A stretch of DNA of 64,000 nt. It comes from Halorubrum sodomense (lineage in GTDB: Archaea; Halobacteriota; Halobacteria; Halobacteriales; Haloferacaceae). The first letter of the stretch is position 1. Every line of letters begins with the position of its first letter. The position numbers and the translations under genes were made by a program. The stretch covers positions 248,001-312,000 of the forward strand of contig NZ_FOYN01000001.1 of NCBI RefSeq assembly GCF_900111935.1, read 5' to 3'. The notes under the pieces were generated by a model, which saw only the letters and a program-made list of their open reading frames with translations, was not told the origin of the DNA and made no database searches. This document shows positions 37,598-46,946 of this stretch, one piece after another.

Positions 37598-38686
37598 ATG
37601 GCCGTGACGGACCGCTTCCGGACCGCACTCGACCGCCTGGAGCCGCCGCCGCGCGCGGTCGACTGGTCGCTGTTCGCGTTCGTCGTCGCCGAGGCGGTCA
37701 CGGGGCTGGTCTCGTTCACCGTCGGCGTCCCCGAGGGGTGGCCCCTCTTCTGGCTCCACCGCGCGCTCGGGCTCGGGATCGTCGCGCTGCTCGGGTGGAA
37801 GCTCGCGCGAGTCCGCCGCCGGCTCACCGATCCCGACCTGTGGCAGCGGTCGACGGCGCTGTCCGTCCTCACGCTCGTCGCGGCGCTCGGCGCCATCGGC
37901 ACCGGCGTCGCGTGGGTGTTCGGCCTCGACGTGCGGCTCTCCTACTGGACCCTCCTCTCGGTTCACGTCGGGTTCGGCCTCGCCTTGGTCCCGCTCGTCG
38001 CCGCGCACGCGGCGACCCGGTTCCGGCTCCCCCGCCGCGTCGACTTCGAGCGCCGGCGGACCGCGGTGCGTTACTTCGCGCTCCTCGCCGCCGGCGGCGC
38101 GACCTACCGCCTCCAGCAAGGGGTCAACGACGCGCTCGACACCGCCGGCGCCGACCGCCGATTCACCGGCTCCCAGCCCCGCGAGGGCGAGGGGAACGGC
38201 GCGTTCCCGATCACCTCGTGGGTCGCGGACGACCCCGATCCGATCGACCGCGACGACTACCGGCTCACGGTCGAGGGGCTCGTGAGCGATCCCGTCGAAC
38301 TGACGGCGGACGAGCTGGGGGCGGGCCACGAGACCGAGGCCCTGCTCGACTGTACGAGCGGCTGGTACACGGTCCAAGAATGGGGCGGGATCCGGGTCGG
38401 CGACCTGCTCGACGGGGCCGGCGACCTCGACGACGACGCGGCCTACGTCCGGTTCACCTCCGTGACGGGCTACCGCTGGAGTCTCCCGATCGGGGAGGCA
38501 GAGAACGCGCTGCTCGCGACGCACGTCGGCGGCGAGCGGCTGAGCCACGGTCACGGCGCGCCGGCCCGACTCGTCGCGCCCGACAAGCGGGGGTTCCAGT
38601 GGGTGAAGTGGGTAACGCGCGTGGAGGTCCGGTCGGAGTACGACCTCGGACAGTGGGTGGTGACGCTGGTGAGCGGGTTCGACTGA
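37598..38686 (+). CDS. Membrane-anchored molybdopterin oxidoreductase (cytochrome b561-like N-terminus)
   Basis: The 362-residue protein has four membrane helices in its first 150 residues with paired His in FWLHRALG and LSVHVGFG, like a di-heme cytochrome b561. After them comes a sulfite-oxidase-type molybdopterin domain. TVEGLVSDPVELTADEL leads to the conserved Cys252 in LLDCTSGWYTVQEWGGI. It probably moves electrons between an external substrate and the membrane. A Tfx regulator lies 2 kb upstream. CGTTTTG about 32 nt before ATG suggests a leaderless mRNA. Confidence 0.88.
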   Translation: MAVTDRFRTALDRLEPPPRAVDWSLFAFVVAEAVTGLVSFTVGVPEGWPLFWLHRALGLGIVALLGWKLARVRRRLTDPDLWQRSTALSVLTLVAALGAIGTGVAWVFGLDVRLSYWTLLSVHVGFGLALVPLVAAHAATRFRLPRRVDFERRRTAVRYFALLAAGGATYRLQQGVNDALDTAGADRRFTGSQPREGEGNGAFPITSWVADDPDPIDRDDYRLTVEGLVSDPVELTADELGAGHETEALLDCTSGWYTVQEWGGIRVGDLLDGAGDLDDDAAYVRFTSVTGYRWSLPIGEAENALLATHVGGERLSHGHGAPARLVAPDKRGFQWVKWVTRVEVRSEYDLGQWVVTLVSGFD

Positions 38687-38720
38687 TCGGCGGTCGCGTT
38701 CACGACCCCGCTGCGCCCGG

Positions 38721-41213
38721 CTATTCGTACTCGCTCCCGACGACCTCGCGGATGCGCTCCGCGGTCACCGGGCCGACGCCCTCGACCTCCAGCAGGTCGT
38801 CCTCGGGCGCGGTCATCACGGCCTCGACGGTGCCGAAGTGCTCCAACAGCGATCGGGCGGTGACCGGGCCGATGTCCGCGATGGAGGAGACGACGTACTC
38901 CTGCTGTTCGGCGCGCGTCTTCGTCGTCTTCTCGCCGTGGACGCTCACCTCGCGGTCGCGCGTCTCCTGCTCGCGTTTGGCGATCGTCGCCAGCAGCTCG
39001 GTGGTGTCGTCCTCGCCTTCGGTGCGGAGCACGCTCACGTCGAAGTCGACCGCGAGCGACGCGAGCGCGCCGCGGATCGCGTTGGGGTCGATGTCGCGCT
39101 GGCCGTAGAGGTTCGTCCCCTCGACGACCATCACGGGGCGGGCGTACGCCCGCGAGAGCTCGCCCACCTGCTCGAACATCGAGCGGTCGGCGTCGAGCAT
39201 CGAGTCGACGAAGTCGGCCGCCGACTTGCGCTCGACGGCGACGCGGTCGGAGAGCACGTAGTCGCCGACCGCCAGCGTCTCCAGCCGGGTGACGAGCCCG
39301 TCGCGGGTCGAGAGGTCCTTCGCGATGGAGGAGTCGAGCTCGCGCTGGTCGACGACGACCTCGACGCCCTCGTCGACGCCCGCGGTCGCGACGAGAGCGT
39401 CGTCGTCGGAATCGGCCGCGGTTTCCTCGCTCTCGGCGGTGTCGTCGCCGGCGGCGTCGCTTTCGTCGCTTTCCCCGTCGTCGCGCTCGCGTACCTCCTC
39501 GGCGAAGTCGGTGAGGCCGGCGTCGTCGTCGCTCGTGTCGGCACCCTCGGTCGCGGCGGCGCCGTCTGCCGCGCCGTCCTCGTCGCTCGTCGCGTCGGCG
39601 TCGTCGTCGGACTCCCCGGATCCCCCGCCGAACGCGTCGAGGCCGGCCTGTCCGTCGTCGCCGACGGACTCCTCGATGTCGTCGGTGGCCTCCTTCAGCT
39701 CCGCGAGCTGGCTGGCCATCTCCTTCTCGCGGCGCCGCGAGATCCAGAAGAACGCCTCGTCGCGGGTGTCCTCGGCCATCAGGACGACGACCTTCCCCTC
39801 CGCCTGCCGGCCGGTCCGGCCCTTGCGCTGGATCGAGCGGATCGCGGTCGGGACCGGCTCGTAGAAGCAGACGAGGTCCACCTCGGGCACGTCGAGCCCC
39901 TCCTCCGCGACGCTCGTGGAGACGAGCACCTCGAACTCGCCGGCCTTGAACTCGTCGAGCGTCTCCTGCTGCTGTGTCTGGCTCATCCCGTCCGAGCCCT
40001 CCTTGTCGCCCTGCCCGACGAACTTCCGCACGTCGAAGCTGGCGGAGAGGAACTCCACGAGCGCCTCCGCGGTGTCGCGCGACTCCGTGAACAGGATCGC
40101 GCGCTCGCCGCCGTCGATGCCGAGGGTCTCGGCCAGCAGGATCCGGGCCTTCGAGAACTTCGGGTGGAGCCCGTCGAACGACTCCGCCTTCCGCATCGCC
40201 TCGCGCACCTTCGGGTCCGCGACCATGCGCTGGCTCGCCTTCGACGCGCCCGACGAGCGGGCGGCCTCGCGCTGGCGCTCGAAGTAGCGCCGGACGGACT
40301 CGACGGACTGCGTCTCGACCAGCTCGGTCGCGCGCCGGAGCTTCATCACCTCGGCGTGGGTACTCATCCCCTTGTACCCCTCCGACTGGTCGTTGTCCAT
40401 CATCTGCTTCAGCTGCCCGCGCATCTTGTTGAGGTCCTTCTGCGAGAGGTCCGGGTTCGTCGTGTTCGTCACGCCCAGCGACTTGAGCTTCTCCAGCCGG
40501 TCCGTGATCACCTCGTTGAGCGCGTCGCGGATCTCGAGGACCTCGTCAGGGAGCGTGACTCGCTCCCATCGGACGTCGGTGTCGTGGGTGTACTCGTCGA
40601 CGTCGGCGTCCGCTTCGGTCATCACCTCGACGTTCGAGAGCCCGAGGTTCTCACAGACCGTCTCGATCTCATCGGTGTCGCCGCCGGGCGAGGCCGACAT
40701 CCCCGTCACGAGCGGGTCGGCCGCGTCGGCGTGGTACCGCTCCGCGATGTAGACGTACGCGTAGTCGCCGGTCGCGCGGTGGCACTCGTCGAAGGTCAGG
40801 TGGGTCACGTCGCGCAGCGAGATCCGGTTGCCGACGAGGTCGTTCTCGACGACCTGCGGGGTCGCGATCACGATCCGGGCGTCGTCCCACAGCGCGGCGC
40901 GGTCGTCGGGCTTCACGTCGCCGGTGAACACGACGATCTCGTCGTCCGGAATCCGCAGCGCCTCGCGGTAGAAGTCCGCGTGCTGCTGGACGAGGGGTTT
41001 GGTGGGGGCCAAAAAGAGGGCCTTCCCGCCGACCTCGCTGAGCCGTTCGGCGGTGACGAGCAGGCTGACCGTCGTCTTGCCGAGGCCGGTCGGGAGACAG
41101 ACCAGCGTGTGCTCGTCGGCGGCGGCGTCCGCCAGCTGGAGCTGGTAGCGCCGCCGCTGGAGGAAGTCGTCGACGAGCAGATCCCTGTCGATCCCGGCGG
41201 CCTCGGTCGCCAT
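38721..41213 (-). CDS. hef: Hef helicase-nuclease
   Basis: The 830-residue protein has an SF2 helicase with PTGLGKTT near residue 43 and a DECH box at Asp142, an arch region, and QRKGRTGRQ motif VI. An acidic linker of about 110 residues follows. Next is an XPF nuclease domain with VDQRELDS and catalytic ERKSAADF (residues 661-668), and then two helix-hairpin-helix motifs. Hef processes stalled replication forks and is linked to FANCM/XPF. Length and domain order match haloarchaeal Hef. Confidence 0.96.
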   Translation of the reverse strand: MATEAAGIDRDLLVDDFLQRRRYQLQLADAAADEHTLVCLPTGLGKTTVSLLVTAERLSEVGGKALFLAPTKPLVQQHADFYREALRIPDDEIVVFTGDVKPDDRAALWDDARIVIATPQVVENDLVGNRISLRDVTHLTFDECHRATGDYAYVYIAERYHADAADPLVTGMSASPGGDTDEIETVCENLGLSNVEVMTEADADVDEYTHDTDVRWERVTLPDEVLEIRDALNEVITDRLEKLKSLGVTNTTNPDLSQKDLNKMRGQLKQMMDNDQSEGYKGMSTHAEVMKLRRATELVETQSVESVRRYFERQREAARSSGASKASQRMVADPKVREAMRKAESFDGLHPKFSKARILLAETLGIDGGERAILFTESRDTAEALVEFLSASFDVRKFVGQGDKEGSDGMSQTQQQETLDEFKAGEFEVLVSTSVAEEGLDVPEVDLVCFYEPVPTAIRSIQRKGRTGRQAEGKVVVLMAEDTRDEAFFWISRRREKEMASQLAELKEATDDIEESVGDDGQAGLDAFGGGSGESDDDADATSDEDGAADGAAATEGADTSDDDAGLTDFAEEVRERDDGESDESDAAGDDTAESEETAADSDDDALVATAGVDEGVEVVVDQRELDSSIAKDLSTRDGLVTRLETLAVGDYVLSDRVAVERKSAADFVDSMLDADRSMFEQVGELSRAYARPVMVVEGTNLYGQRDIDPNAIRGALASLAVDFDVSVLRTEGEDDTTELLATIAKREQETRDREVSVHGEKTTKTRAEQQEYVVSSIADIGPVTARSLLEHFGTVEAVMTAPEDDLLEVEGVGPVTAERIREVVGSEYE

Positions 41214-41265
41214 CGGCGGTGCTTCGCCGCCGTCGGCCTAAAGCCTTCGCGAAGCGCGGTGAAAG

Positions 41266-41370
41266 TTATCGGTCGGCGGAGCGCTCCTCGCGGAGCTCGT
41301 CGGGCACGTCCTCGTCGACCAGCTCCGCCCACTCGGCGAGCCGGTCGTCGGATCGGGTTTGCGCACTCAT
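41266..41370 (-). CDS. Very small acidic protein (34 residues) upstream of hef
   Basis: The frame runs ATG 41370 to TAA 41266 and encodes MSAQTRSDDRLAEWAELV followed by DEDVPDELREERSADR. The composition and codon use are typical of haloarchaeal coding DNA. GTTAAGAC lies about 28-35 nt upstream and could be its promoter. I do not know its function. It is on the same strand as hef, 52 nt before it. Confidence 0.5.
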   Translation of the reverse strand: MSAQTRSDDRLAEWAELVDEDVPDELREERSADR

Positions 41371-41550
41371 CACGCGACGGATCTCCGTGATACGTCTTAA
41401 CAGTTACCCCGATTCTACATGATCTAGCATCGATCCGAGCGGATCCCACCGCTCGATCGCCCACGACGCGCGCCGTTCCGGGCCGGAGGGCCCGCGCTCT
41501 CCTTCGGGCCGACTCGCACGCCTTTTACCGCTCACGCGCCTCCGGCCGCC

Positions 41551-42018
41551 ATGAGCAACCTCGACGAGTTCCTCGCGGGCGAGCGGCTCGACGACGTGGT
41601 CTTCTACGTGAGCGACGCGTACCTCGACGACGACTCCCGACTGCGCGAGGTCGGGGCCGAGACCGACGGCGGCGTCCGGCTGATCCTCGACGGCGAGACC
41701 GGACGGTCCGCGTTCCAGGCCGGCACCGGCATGGGCGCGATGGAGTTCGCGAAGACGGCGATGGACGCCGAGGGGGAGATCGCGCGCACCCTCGACGACG
41801 GGGCGTGCCCGTTCGCGGGCGAGGCCGACGACGCGAACGACGCGGGCGAAGGTCCCGACGGCGACCACGCGATCCGGTTCGTCTTCGCGTTCGCGGAGGC
41901 GCAAAACGAGGAGGTCGGCGGCCTCTACGCCGAGGGCGACGTGGTCCACGCGTACGCCCACTGTACGTGCGGCGAGAGCTACTCGCACAAGTGGGTCGTC
42001 GGCGACCGCGACGACTGA
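41551..42018 (+). CDS. DUF5807 family protein
   Basis: The 155-residue acidic protein starts NLDEFLAGERLDDVVFYVSDA and continues GGVRLILDGETGRSAFQAGTGMGAMEFAKTAM (in pattern). A Cys pair follows near the C-terminus in AHCTCGESYSHKWVVGD. It resembles the haloarchaeal DUF5807 family, of unknown function. A CTTTTAC box about 31 nt before ATG 41551 suggests leaderless expression. It converges with the acyl-CoA ligase gene. Confidence 0.75.
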   Translation: MSNLDEFLAGERLDDVVFYVSDAYLDDDSRLREVGAETDGGVRLILDGETGRSAFQAGTGMGAMEFAKTAMDAEGEIARTLDDGACPFAGEADDANDAGEGPDGDHAIRFVFAFAEAQNEEVGGLYAEGDVVHAYAHCTCGESYSHKWVVGDRDD

Positions 42019-42057
42019 GAAATCGGTTCGGGACGGACGGGTACGCCCGGCGGCGCG

Positions 42058-43710
42058 TTACTCCCCGTCGGGCGCGTCGTCCTCCGGCACCGCGCCCTCG
42101 ACGAGCGACTGGTCGCCGTACTGCTCGCGGAGGTCCTTCTTCGAGAACTTCCCGGTGGCGGTCTTCGGCACCTCGTCGATGAACTCCACCGCGTCCGGCA
42201 CCCACCACTTGGGGTACTCGTCGCGGAGGCCGGCCTCGATCCGCTCGACGAGCTCGTCGCGGTCGACGCCGTCGGCCACGACGACGAAGGCGACGGGCCG
42301 CTCCTGCCAGCGCTCGTGGGGCACGCCGACCACGGCCGCCTCGCTGACGCCGTCGTAGGCCATGATCGCGTTCTCCAGCTCGACGCTGGAGATCCACTCG
42401 CCGCCGGACTTGATCACGTCCTTGGTGCGGTCGACGAGCTGCACGTAGCCGTCCTCGTCGACGGTGACCACGTCGCCGGTCTTCAGCCAGCCGTCGACGA
42501 ACTCCTCTTCGCTGGCCTCCGGACGCGCGAAGTACTCCTTCGTGACCCACGGGCCGCGGATCCGCAGCTCGCCGAAGTCCTCGCCGTTCCACGGCACCTC
42601 CTCGCCGTTCTCGTCGATAACTTCGAACTCCAGGCCGGGGGCGACGAGCCCCTGCTTCGCGCGCTTGTTCACCTGCGTCTCGTAGTCGGCGCCGCGCAAG
42701 TCGTCCTTGAGGTGCGAGACGGTGCCGATCGGTGAGAGCTCGGTCATCCCCCACGCGTGGAGCACCTCGACGTCGCGCTCGTCGTACCACTCGATGAGCG
42801 CCTGCGGCGCGGCCGCGCCGCCGATGATCACGGTGTCGAGCGTCGAGAGGTCGACGTCGTTCCCCTCTTCGATGTACTCGCGCAGGCCGAGCCACACCGT
42901 CGGGACGCCGGCGGAGATCGTCACGCCCTCCTCCTCGATCAGCGCCGCGAGGTCGGCCGGGTCCGGCGAGGGGCCGGGGTAGACGTGCTTCGCGCCCGCG
43001 GCGGCCGCGGTGAACGGCATCCCCCACGCGTTGACGTGGAACATGGGAACGACGGGCATCACGACGTCGGAGTCCTCCATCGGGATCCCCTGCGGCGTCT
43101 GGGAGGCCATCGTGTGGCTCCACAGCATCGACTGGGTGTACTCGACGCCCTTCGGGCGCCCCGTCGTGCCGGAGGTGTAACACAACCCGGCGGGCTGGTC
43201 GCCGTCGAGGTCGGGCCAGTCGTACTCGGTCGAGTAGTCGCCGATGAACTCCTCGTAGGCCGGCGCGTCGAGCGCGTCGATCCCCTCCGACCCCATCGCG
43301 ACGAAGTCGACGTCCTCGAACTCCTCCGCGCCCTCCGCGGCGCCAGCGATCTTCTCGGCTAGCGACGGGTCGACGAAGACGATCTCGTCGTCGGCGTCGT
43401 CGACGATGTACCGGATGTGTTCGTCGGGCAGCAGCGGGTTGATCGTGTGGAGCTGCGCGCCCGTGTTCGGGACGCCGAAGTACGTCTCGAAGTGCCGCGT
43501 GTGGTTCCAGCAGAACGTCGCGACGCGGTCGCCGCGCTCGATCCCGTAGTCCTGGAGCGCGTTCGCGAGCCGCGCCGTCCGGTCGGCGTACTCGGCGTAG
43601 GTGTGCCGCGTGCGCCCCTCGTGGGTACGCGAGACGATCTCGGTGTCCGGGTACAGTCGCTCCGCGCGCCACATGAACGGTCGCAGGGTCTGGGCGTGTC
43701 CGCCTGGCAT
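42058..43710 (-). CDS. Acyl-CoA synthetase (AMP-binding, long or medium chain)
   Basis: The 550-residue protein has the ANL-superfamily motif YTSGTTGRPKGV near residue 190, the A5 motif HAWGMTELSP, the A8 hinge KTGDVVTVDEDGYVQLVDRTKDVIKSGG and the catalytic Lys region KTATGKFSKKDLR. It activates a carboxylic acid to an acyl-CoA through an acyl-AMP. Chain length cannot be read from sequence alone. No beta-oxidation genes are adjacent. Confidence 0.93.
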   Translation of the reverse strand: MPGGHAQTLRPFMWRAERLYPDTEIVSRTHEGRTRHTYAEYADRTARLANALQDYGIERGDRVATFCWNHTRHFETYFGVPNTGAQLHTINPLLPDEHIRYIVDDADDEIVFVDPSLAEKIAGAAEGAEEFEDVDFVAMGSEGIDALDAPAYEEFIGDYSTEYDWPDLDGDQPAGLCYTSGTTGRPKGVEYTQSMLWSHTMASQTPQGIPMEDSDVVMPVVPMFHVNAWGMPFTAAAAGAKHVYPGPSPDPADLAALIEEEGVTISAGVPTVWLGLREYIEEGNDVDLSTLDTVIIGGAAAPQALIEWYDERDVEVLHAWGMTELSPIGTVSHLKDDLRGADYETQVNKRAKQGLVAPGLEFEVIDENGEEVPWNGEDFGELRIRGPWVTKEYFARPEASEEEFVDGWLKTGDVVTVDEDGYVQLVDRTKDVIKSGGEWISSVELENAIMAYDGVSEAAVVGVPHERWQERPVAFVVVADGVDRDELVERIEAGLRDEYPKWWVPDAVEFIDEVPKTATGKFSKKDLREQYGDQSLVEGAVPEDDAPDGE

Positions 43711-44133
43711 ACCTTACACACCACGGGGCCGGGAACTATGAACGTTATCATGATTGATCGTGATTTTTCGGAGAGAGCGACACTCCCGCATCGGTCGCGC
43801 GGTTATATTTCGACGTTGCTACCGCGGAGGCTACCACCGAAGCCCCAGCGGTTCGGCCGTACGATTGTGGCGGTTATACATACCCGATCGTCACGAATAC
43901 CGCCTCGCGGCTGGGGCTTCGAGTCCCGCCCAGCACCGTAACCGCGGCCTCACGCCTCCCCAGCCTCGTCACCGGACTACGTCCGGTTTCAAGCGAGAGC
44001 GAAGCTCTCGCCCTGTCGGTCGCCCGTCGCTCCGCTCCGGGCGACCGACTCCCTCGCGCGGTGCCGTTCGCGGCCGCCTCCGGCGGCCGCTCACGGGCAC
44101 GCGCCACCGCACAGACGTCGTTTAAATGGTGGT
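43711..44133. repeat. Intergenic region with structured repeat copy C
   Basis: Copy C of the dispersed repeat spans about 43801-44120. A shortened long stem has arms cgaagccccag (43839-43849) and ctggggcttcg (43911-43921). The shared block ctcacgcctccccagcctcg (43949-43968) is followed by hairpins accggac-tac-gtccggt (43971-43987) and gcgagagc-gaa-gctctcgc (43993-44011), and a longer stem around 44017-44047. The right module from about 44047 is almost identical to copy B. It ends at GTTTAAATGG. The first 90 nt hold the acyl-CoA ligase promoter region. Confidence 0.85.
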
Positions 44134-45432
44134 TTACCCCCGGAACAGGCTCGCGTGGACGGGCGCGTGGTCGGAGTCGGGCCGGGGGTCGTCGCCGTCG
44201 GAGCCGCCCTCGTCGGAGACCGCGCGGCCGTCGACGCCGTCGGCGAGGAAGTCGCGGACGGGCGGGCCGACGTGTTCCGGCTCGACGAGGAACGCGTCGT
44301 GGCCGTGGTCGGAGTCGACCACGTGGTGCGCGACCGGGACGTCGGTCTCGCGGAAGGCGTCCGCGAGGGAGGCGGACTGCTCGACGGTGAAGTGCCAGTC
44401 GGCGGTGAAGCTCATGAGGAGGGTCTCGCCCTCGAAGGCCCCGAGCGCGTCGGCGTCGGTGCCGTGGCCCGCGGCGAGGTCGTACTCGTCCATCGCGCGC
44501 GTGAGGTAGAGGTAGCTGTTCGCGTCGAACCGGTCCCCGAACCCCTCCGCCTGGTAGTCGAGGTACGACTCCACCTCGCGGTACGGGAAGAAGCCGGCGG
44601 TCGGCTCCGGCGGCAGCCCGAGGTCGCCGTCCTCGCGCGTCAGGGAGTCGCGGCCCGCGGAGCGCCGCCCGAACTTCCGCTCCATCGACGCCTTCGAGAG
44701 GTACATGATATGGCCGATCTGACGCGCGATCGCGAGCCCCTCGGTCGGGTCCGGGCGGTCGTCGCCGTAGTAGCCGCCCCCGTTCCAGTCCGCGTCCGCG
44801 CGGATGGCGCGGCGCGCGACCGCGTCGAGCGCGAGACACTGCGCGTCGAGCCGCCCGGCGGTCGCGATGGCCACCACGCGGTCGACGTCGTCCGGGTACC
44901 GCTTCGCCCACTCCAAGGCGTTCATCCCGCCGACGCTCCCGCCGACGACCGCCCGCAGCCGCCCCACGCCGAGGCGGTCGAGGAGGCGGCGCTGCGCCCG
45001 CGCCCAGTCCTCGACCTGGACCGGCGGGAACGCGGTCCCCCAGCGGTCGTGGTCGGGCTCCTCGCGTAAGTCGAGGTCCGCGGGCCGCTCGCTGGCCGGG
45101 CCGGTCGTCCCGTAACAGGAGCCGGGGACGTTCGCGCAGACGACGTAGTACTCGGTCGTGTCGATCGCCTTCCCCGGGCCGACGACGTCGTCCCACCACG
45201 CTCGGGCCTGCCCGGCCTGTCCGGCGCCGGTGGTCTCGGCGTCCCGCTCCGGCTCCGGGGAGCGCGCGACGTTCTGGCTCCCGGTGAGCGCGTGGCAGAT
45301 CAGCACGACGTTGTCGCCGTCGAACTCCCCGTGTGTCTCGTAGGCGACCTCGAGGTCCGGCACCGACTGCCCGCACTCGAAGGCGAACTCGCCGAGCGAG
45401 GCGACCCCGTGGTCGGTCGGCACCGCGCTCAT
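44134..45432 (-). CDS. metX: Homoserine O-acetyltransferase
   Basis: The 432-residue protein is an alpha/beta hydrolase with [13 protein letters not shown], the nucleophile elbow [28 protein letters not shown] and the catalytic Asp/His region MSFTADWHF and [13 protein letters not shown]. It acetylates homoserine for methionine synthesis. It is 4 nt downstream of metY in a two-gene operon. An acidic C-terminal tail and a Gly/Thr-rich insertion near residue 70 are haloarchaeal additions. Confidence 0.95.
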   Translation of the reverse strand: MSAVPTDHGVASLGEFAFECGQSVPDLEVAYETHGEFDGDNVVLICHALTGSQNVARSPEPERDAETTGAGQAGQARAWWDDVVGPGKAIDTTEYYVVCANVPGSCYGTTGPASERPADLDLREEPDHDRWGTAFPPVQVEDWARAQRRLLDRLGVGRLRAVVGGSVGGMNALEWAKRYPDDVDRVVAIATAGRLDAQCLALDAVARRAIRADADWNGGGYYGDDRPDPTEGLAIARQIGHIMYLSKASMERKFGRRSAGRDSLTREDGDLGLPPEPTAGFFPYREVESYLDYQAEGFGDRFDANSYLYLTRAMDEYDLAAGHGTDADALGAFEGETLLMSFTADWHFTVEQSASLADAFRETDVPVAHHVVDSDHGHDAFLVEPEHVGPPVRDFLADGVDGRAVSDEGGSDGDDPRPDSDHAPVHASLFRG

Positions 45433-45436
45433 CGGT

Positions 45437-46771
45437 TCACTCCCCGCCCCCGCTCGCGGTTCGCTCCCCGCCCGCGGCGCGCTCTCCCCCCGCGGCCCGC
45501 TCGCCCGCCGCCAGCCCCGCGTCGAGGTCGGCGATCACGTCGTCGGCGTCCTCGATGCCGACCGAGAGCCGGAGCATCTCCGGGTAGACGCCGGCGAGCC
45601 TTTGCTGGGTCTCGTCCATCTGCGCGTGCGTCGTGGAGGCCGGGTGGATGACGAGCGTCTTCGCGTCGCCGATGTTCGCGAGGAAGCTCGTCAGCTCGAC
45701 CGACTCGCAGAACGTCTTGGCGGCCTCGTAGCCGCCGTCGACCCCGAAGGTGACCATCCCGCCGAAGCCGTCGAGGTACTCGGCCGCGTTGCCGTGGCTC
45801 TCGTGGTTCTCGAAGCCGGGGTAGCTCACCCAGTCGACGCGGCCGTCCTCGCGGAGGAACTCCGCGACCCGCCGCGCGTTCTCGCAGTGGCGCTCCATCC
45901 GCAGCGGGAGCGTGTTGAGCCCCTGGATCGTCTGCCACGCGTCGAAGGGGGACTGCTGACCGCCGGTCGGGCGCACGCCGCGCTGGCGGACCACGTTGGC
46001 GAACGCGGCGTCGCCGAACTGTTCCACGAAGTCGATCGGGAACGCGGGCGACTCCCCGTCCAGCTCGTCGTAGTCGGCGTCGGGGTGGTCCCACGGGAAC
46101 TGCCCCCCGTCGACGACGACCCCGCCGACGGTGGTGCCGTTGCCGGTGATCCACTTCGTCGTCGACTCCCAGACGACGTCGGCGCCGTGCTCGAACGGCC
46201 GACAGCAGTACGGCGTCGCGAACGTGTTGTCGACGACGAGCGGGACGGCGTTCTCGTGGGCGATCTCGGCGAGCCGCTCGAAGTCGGGCGTGACGAGCGA
46301 GGGGTTCGCGATCGTCTCGACGTGGACGAACGCGGTGTCGTCGTCGACCGCGTCCGCGTACGCCTCGTAGTCGAGCGTGTCGACGAGCCGCGACTCGATC
46401 CCGCGGCGGTCCGCGATCGTGGTGAGGTACGCCGCGGTCCCGCCGTACATCTCGGAGCTGGCGACGACGTTGTCGCCCGCGCTCGCGAGGACGGTCGTGA
46501 TCGCGTCGAACGCGGCCATGCCCGACCCGGTCGCCACCGCGTCCGACCCGCCGGAGAGGTCGGCTATCCGCTCCTCCAAGACGTTCACCGTCGGGTTCGA
46601 GAGCCGGGAGTAGATGTGGCCCTCCGCCCGGAGCGCGTACATCTCCGCCGCCGTGTCCGCGTCGTCGAAGACGTACGAGGTCGTCTGGTGGATCGGGGTG
46701 GCGCGGGCGCCGGTGGCCGAATCGGGCTCGGCGCCGGCGTGGAGACTCCGGGTGTTGAACCCACGTGTCAT
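45437..46771 (-). CDS. metY: O-acetylhomoserine sulfhydrylase (homocysteine synthase)
   Basis: The 444-residue PLP enzyme begins [20 protein letters not shown] and has [32 protein letters not shown], and the PLP Lys in [21 protein letters not shown] (in pattern). It converts O-acetylhomoserine and sulfide to homocysteine. With metX it forms the direct sulfhydrylation route to methionine. TATA-like GTTATAG lies about 30 nt before ATG 46771. The C-terminal 25 residues are a low-complexity Ala/Gly/Glu tail. Confidence 0.95.
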   Translation of the reverse strand: MTRGFNTRSLHAGAEPDSATGARATPIHQTTSYVFDDADTAAEMYALRAEGHIYSRLSNPTVNVLEERIADLSGGSDAVATGSGMAAFDAITTVLASAGDNVVASSEMYGGTAAYLTTIADRRGIESRLVDTLDYEAYADAVDDDTAFVHVETIANPSLVTPDFERLAEIAHENAVPLVVDNTFATPYCCRPFEHGADVVWESTTKWITGNGTTVGGVVVDGGQFPWDHPDADYDELDGESPAFPIDFVEQFGDAAFANVVRQRGVRPTGGQQSPFDAWQTIQGLNTLPLRMERHCENARRVAEFLREDGRVDWVSYPGFENHESHGNAAEYLDGFGGMVTFGVDGGYEAAKTFCESVELTSFLANIGDAKTLVIHPASTTHAQMDETQQRLAGVYPEMLRLSVGIEDADDVIADLDAGLAAGERAAGGERAAGGERTASGGGE

Positions 46772-46946
46772 GTTTGTTGCTCATACGTCTACGCACGTCT
46801 ATAACTGTCAGTTACGGCAATTGATGCCCCTTCGCCGGACGGCGTCCGCGAGGTCGCCCGACGACTCTCTCGCGCCGGTCCGCGCCGGTCCGCGCCCGCC
46901 GCACCGAAGCGTGCGTTTATGCCCGATCGGGCGCCAACCGGTGGTA

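Noticed and set aside
43754-44125. Plus-strand frame upstream of metX 3' end
   Set aside because: It translates repeat copy C and has stems rather than codon bias.
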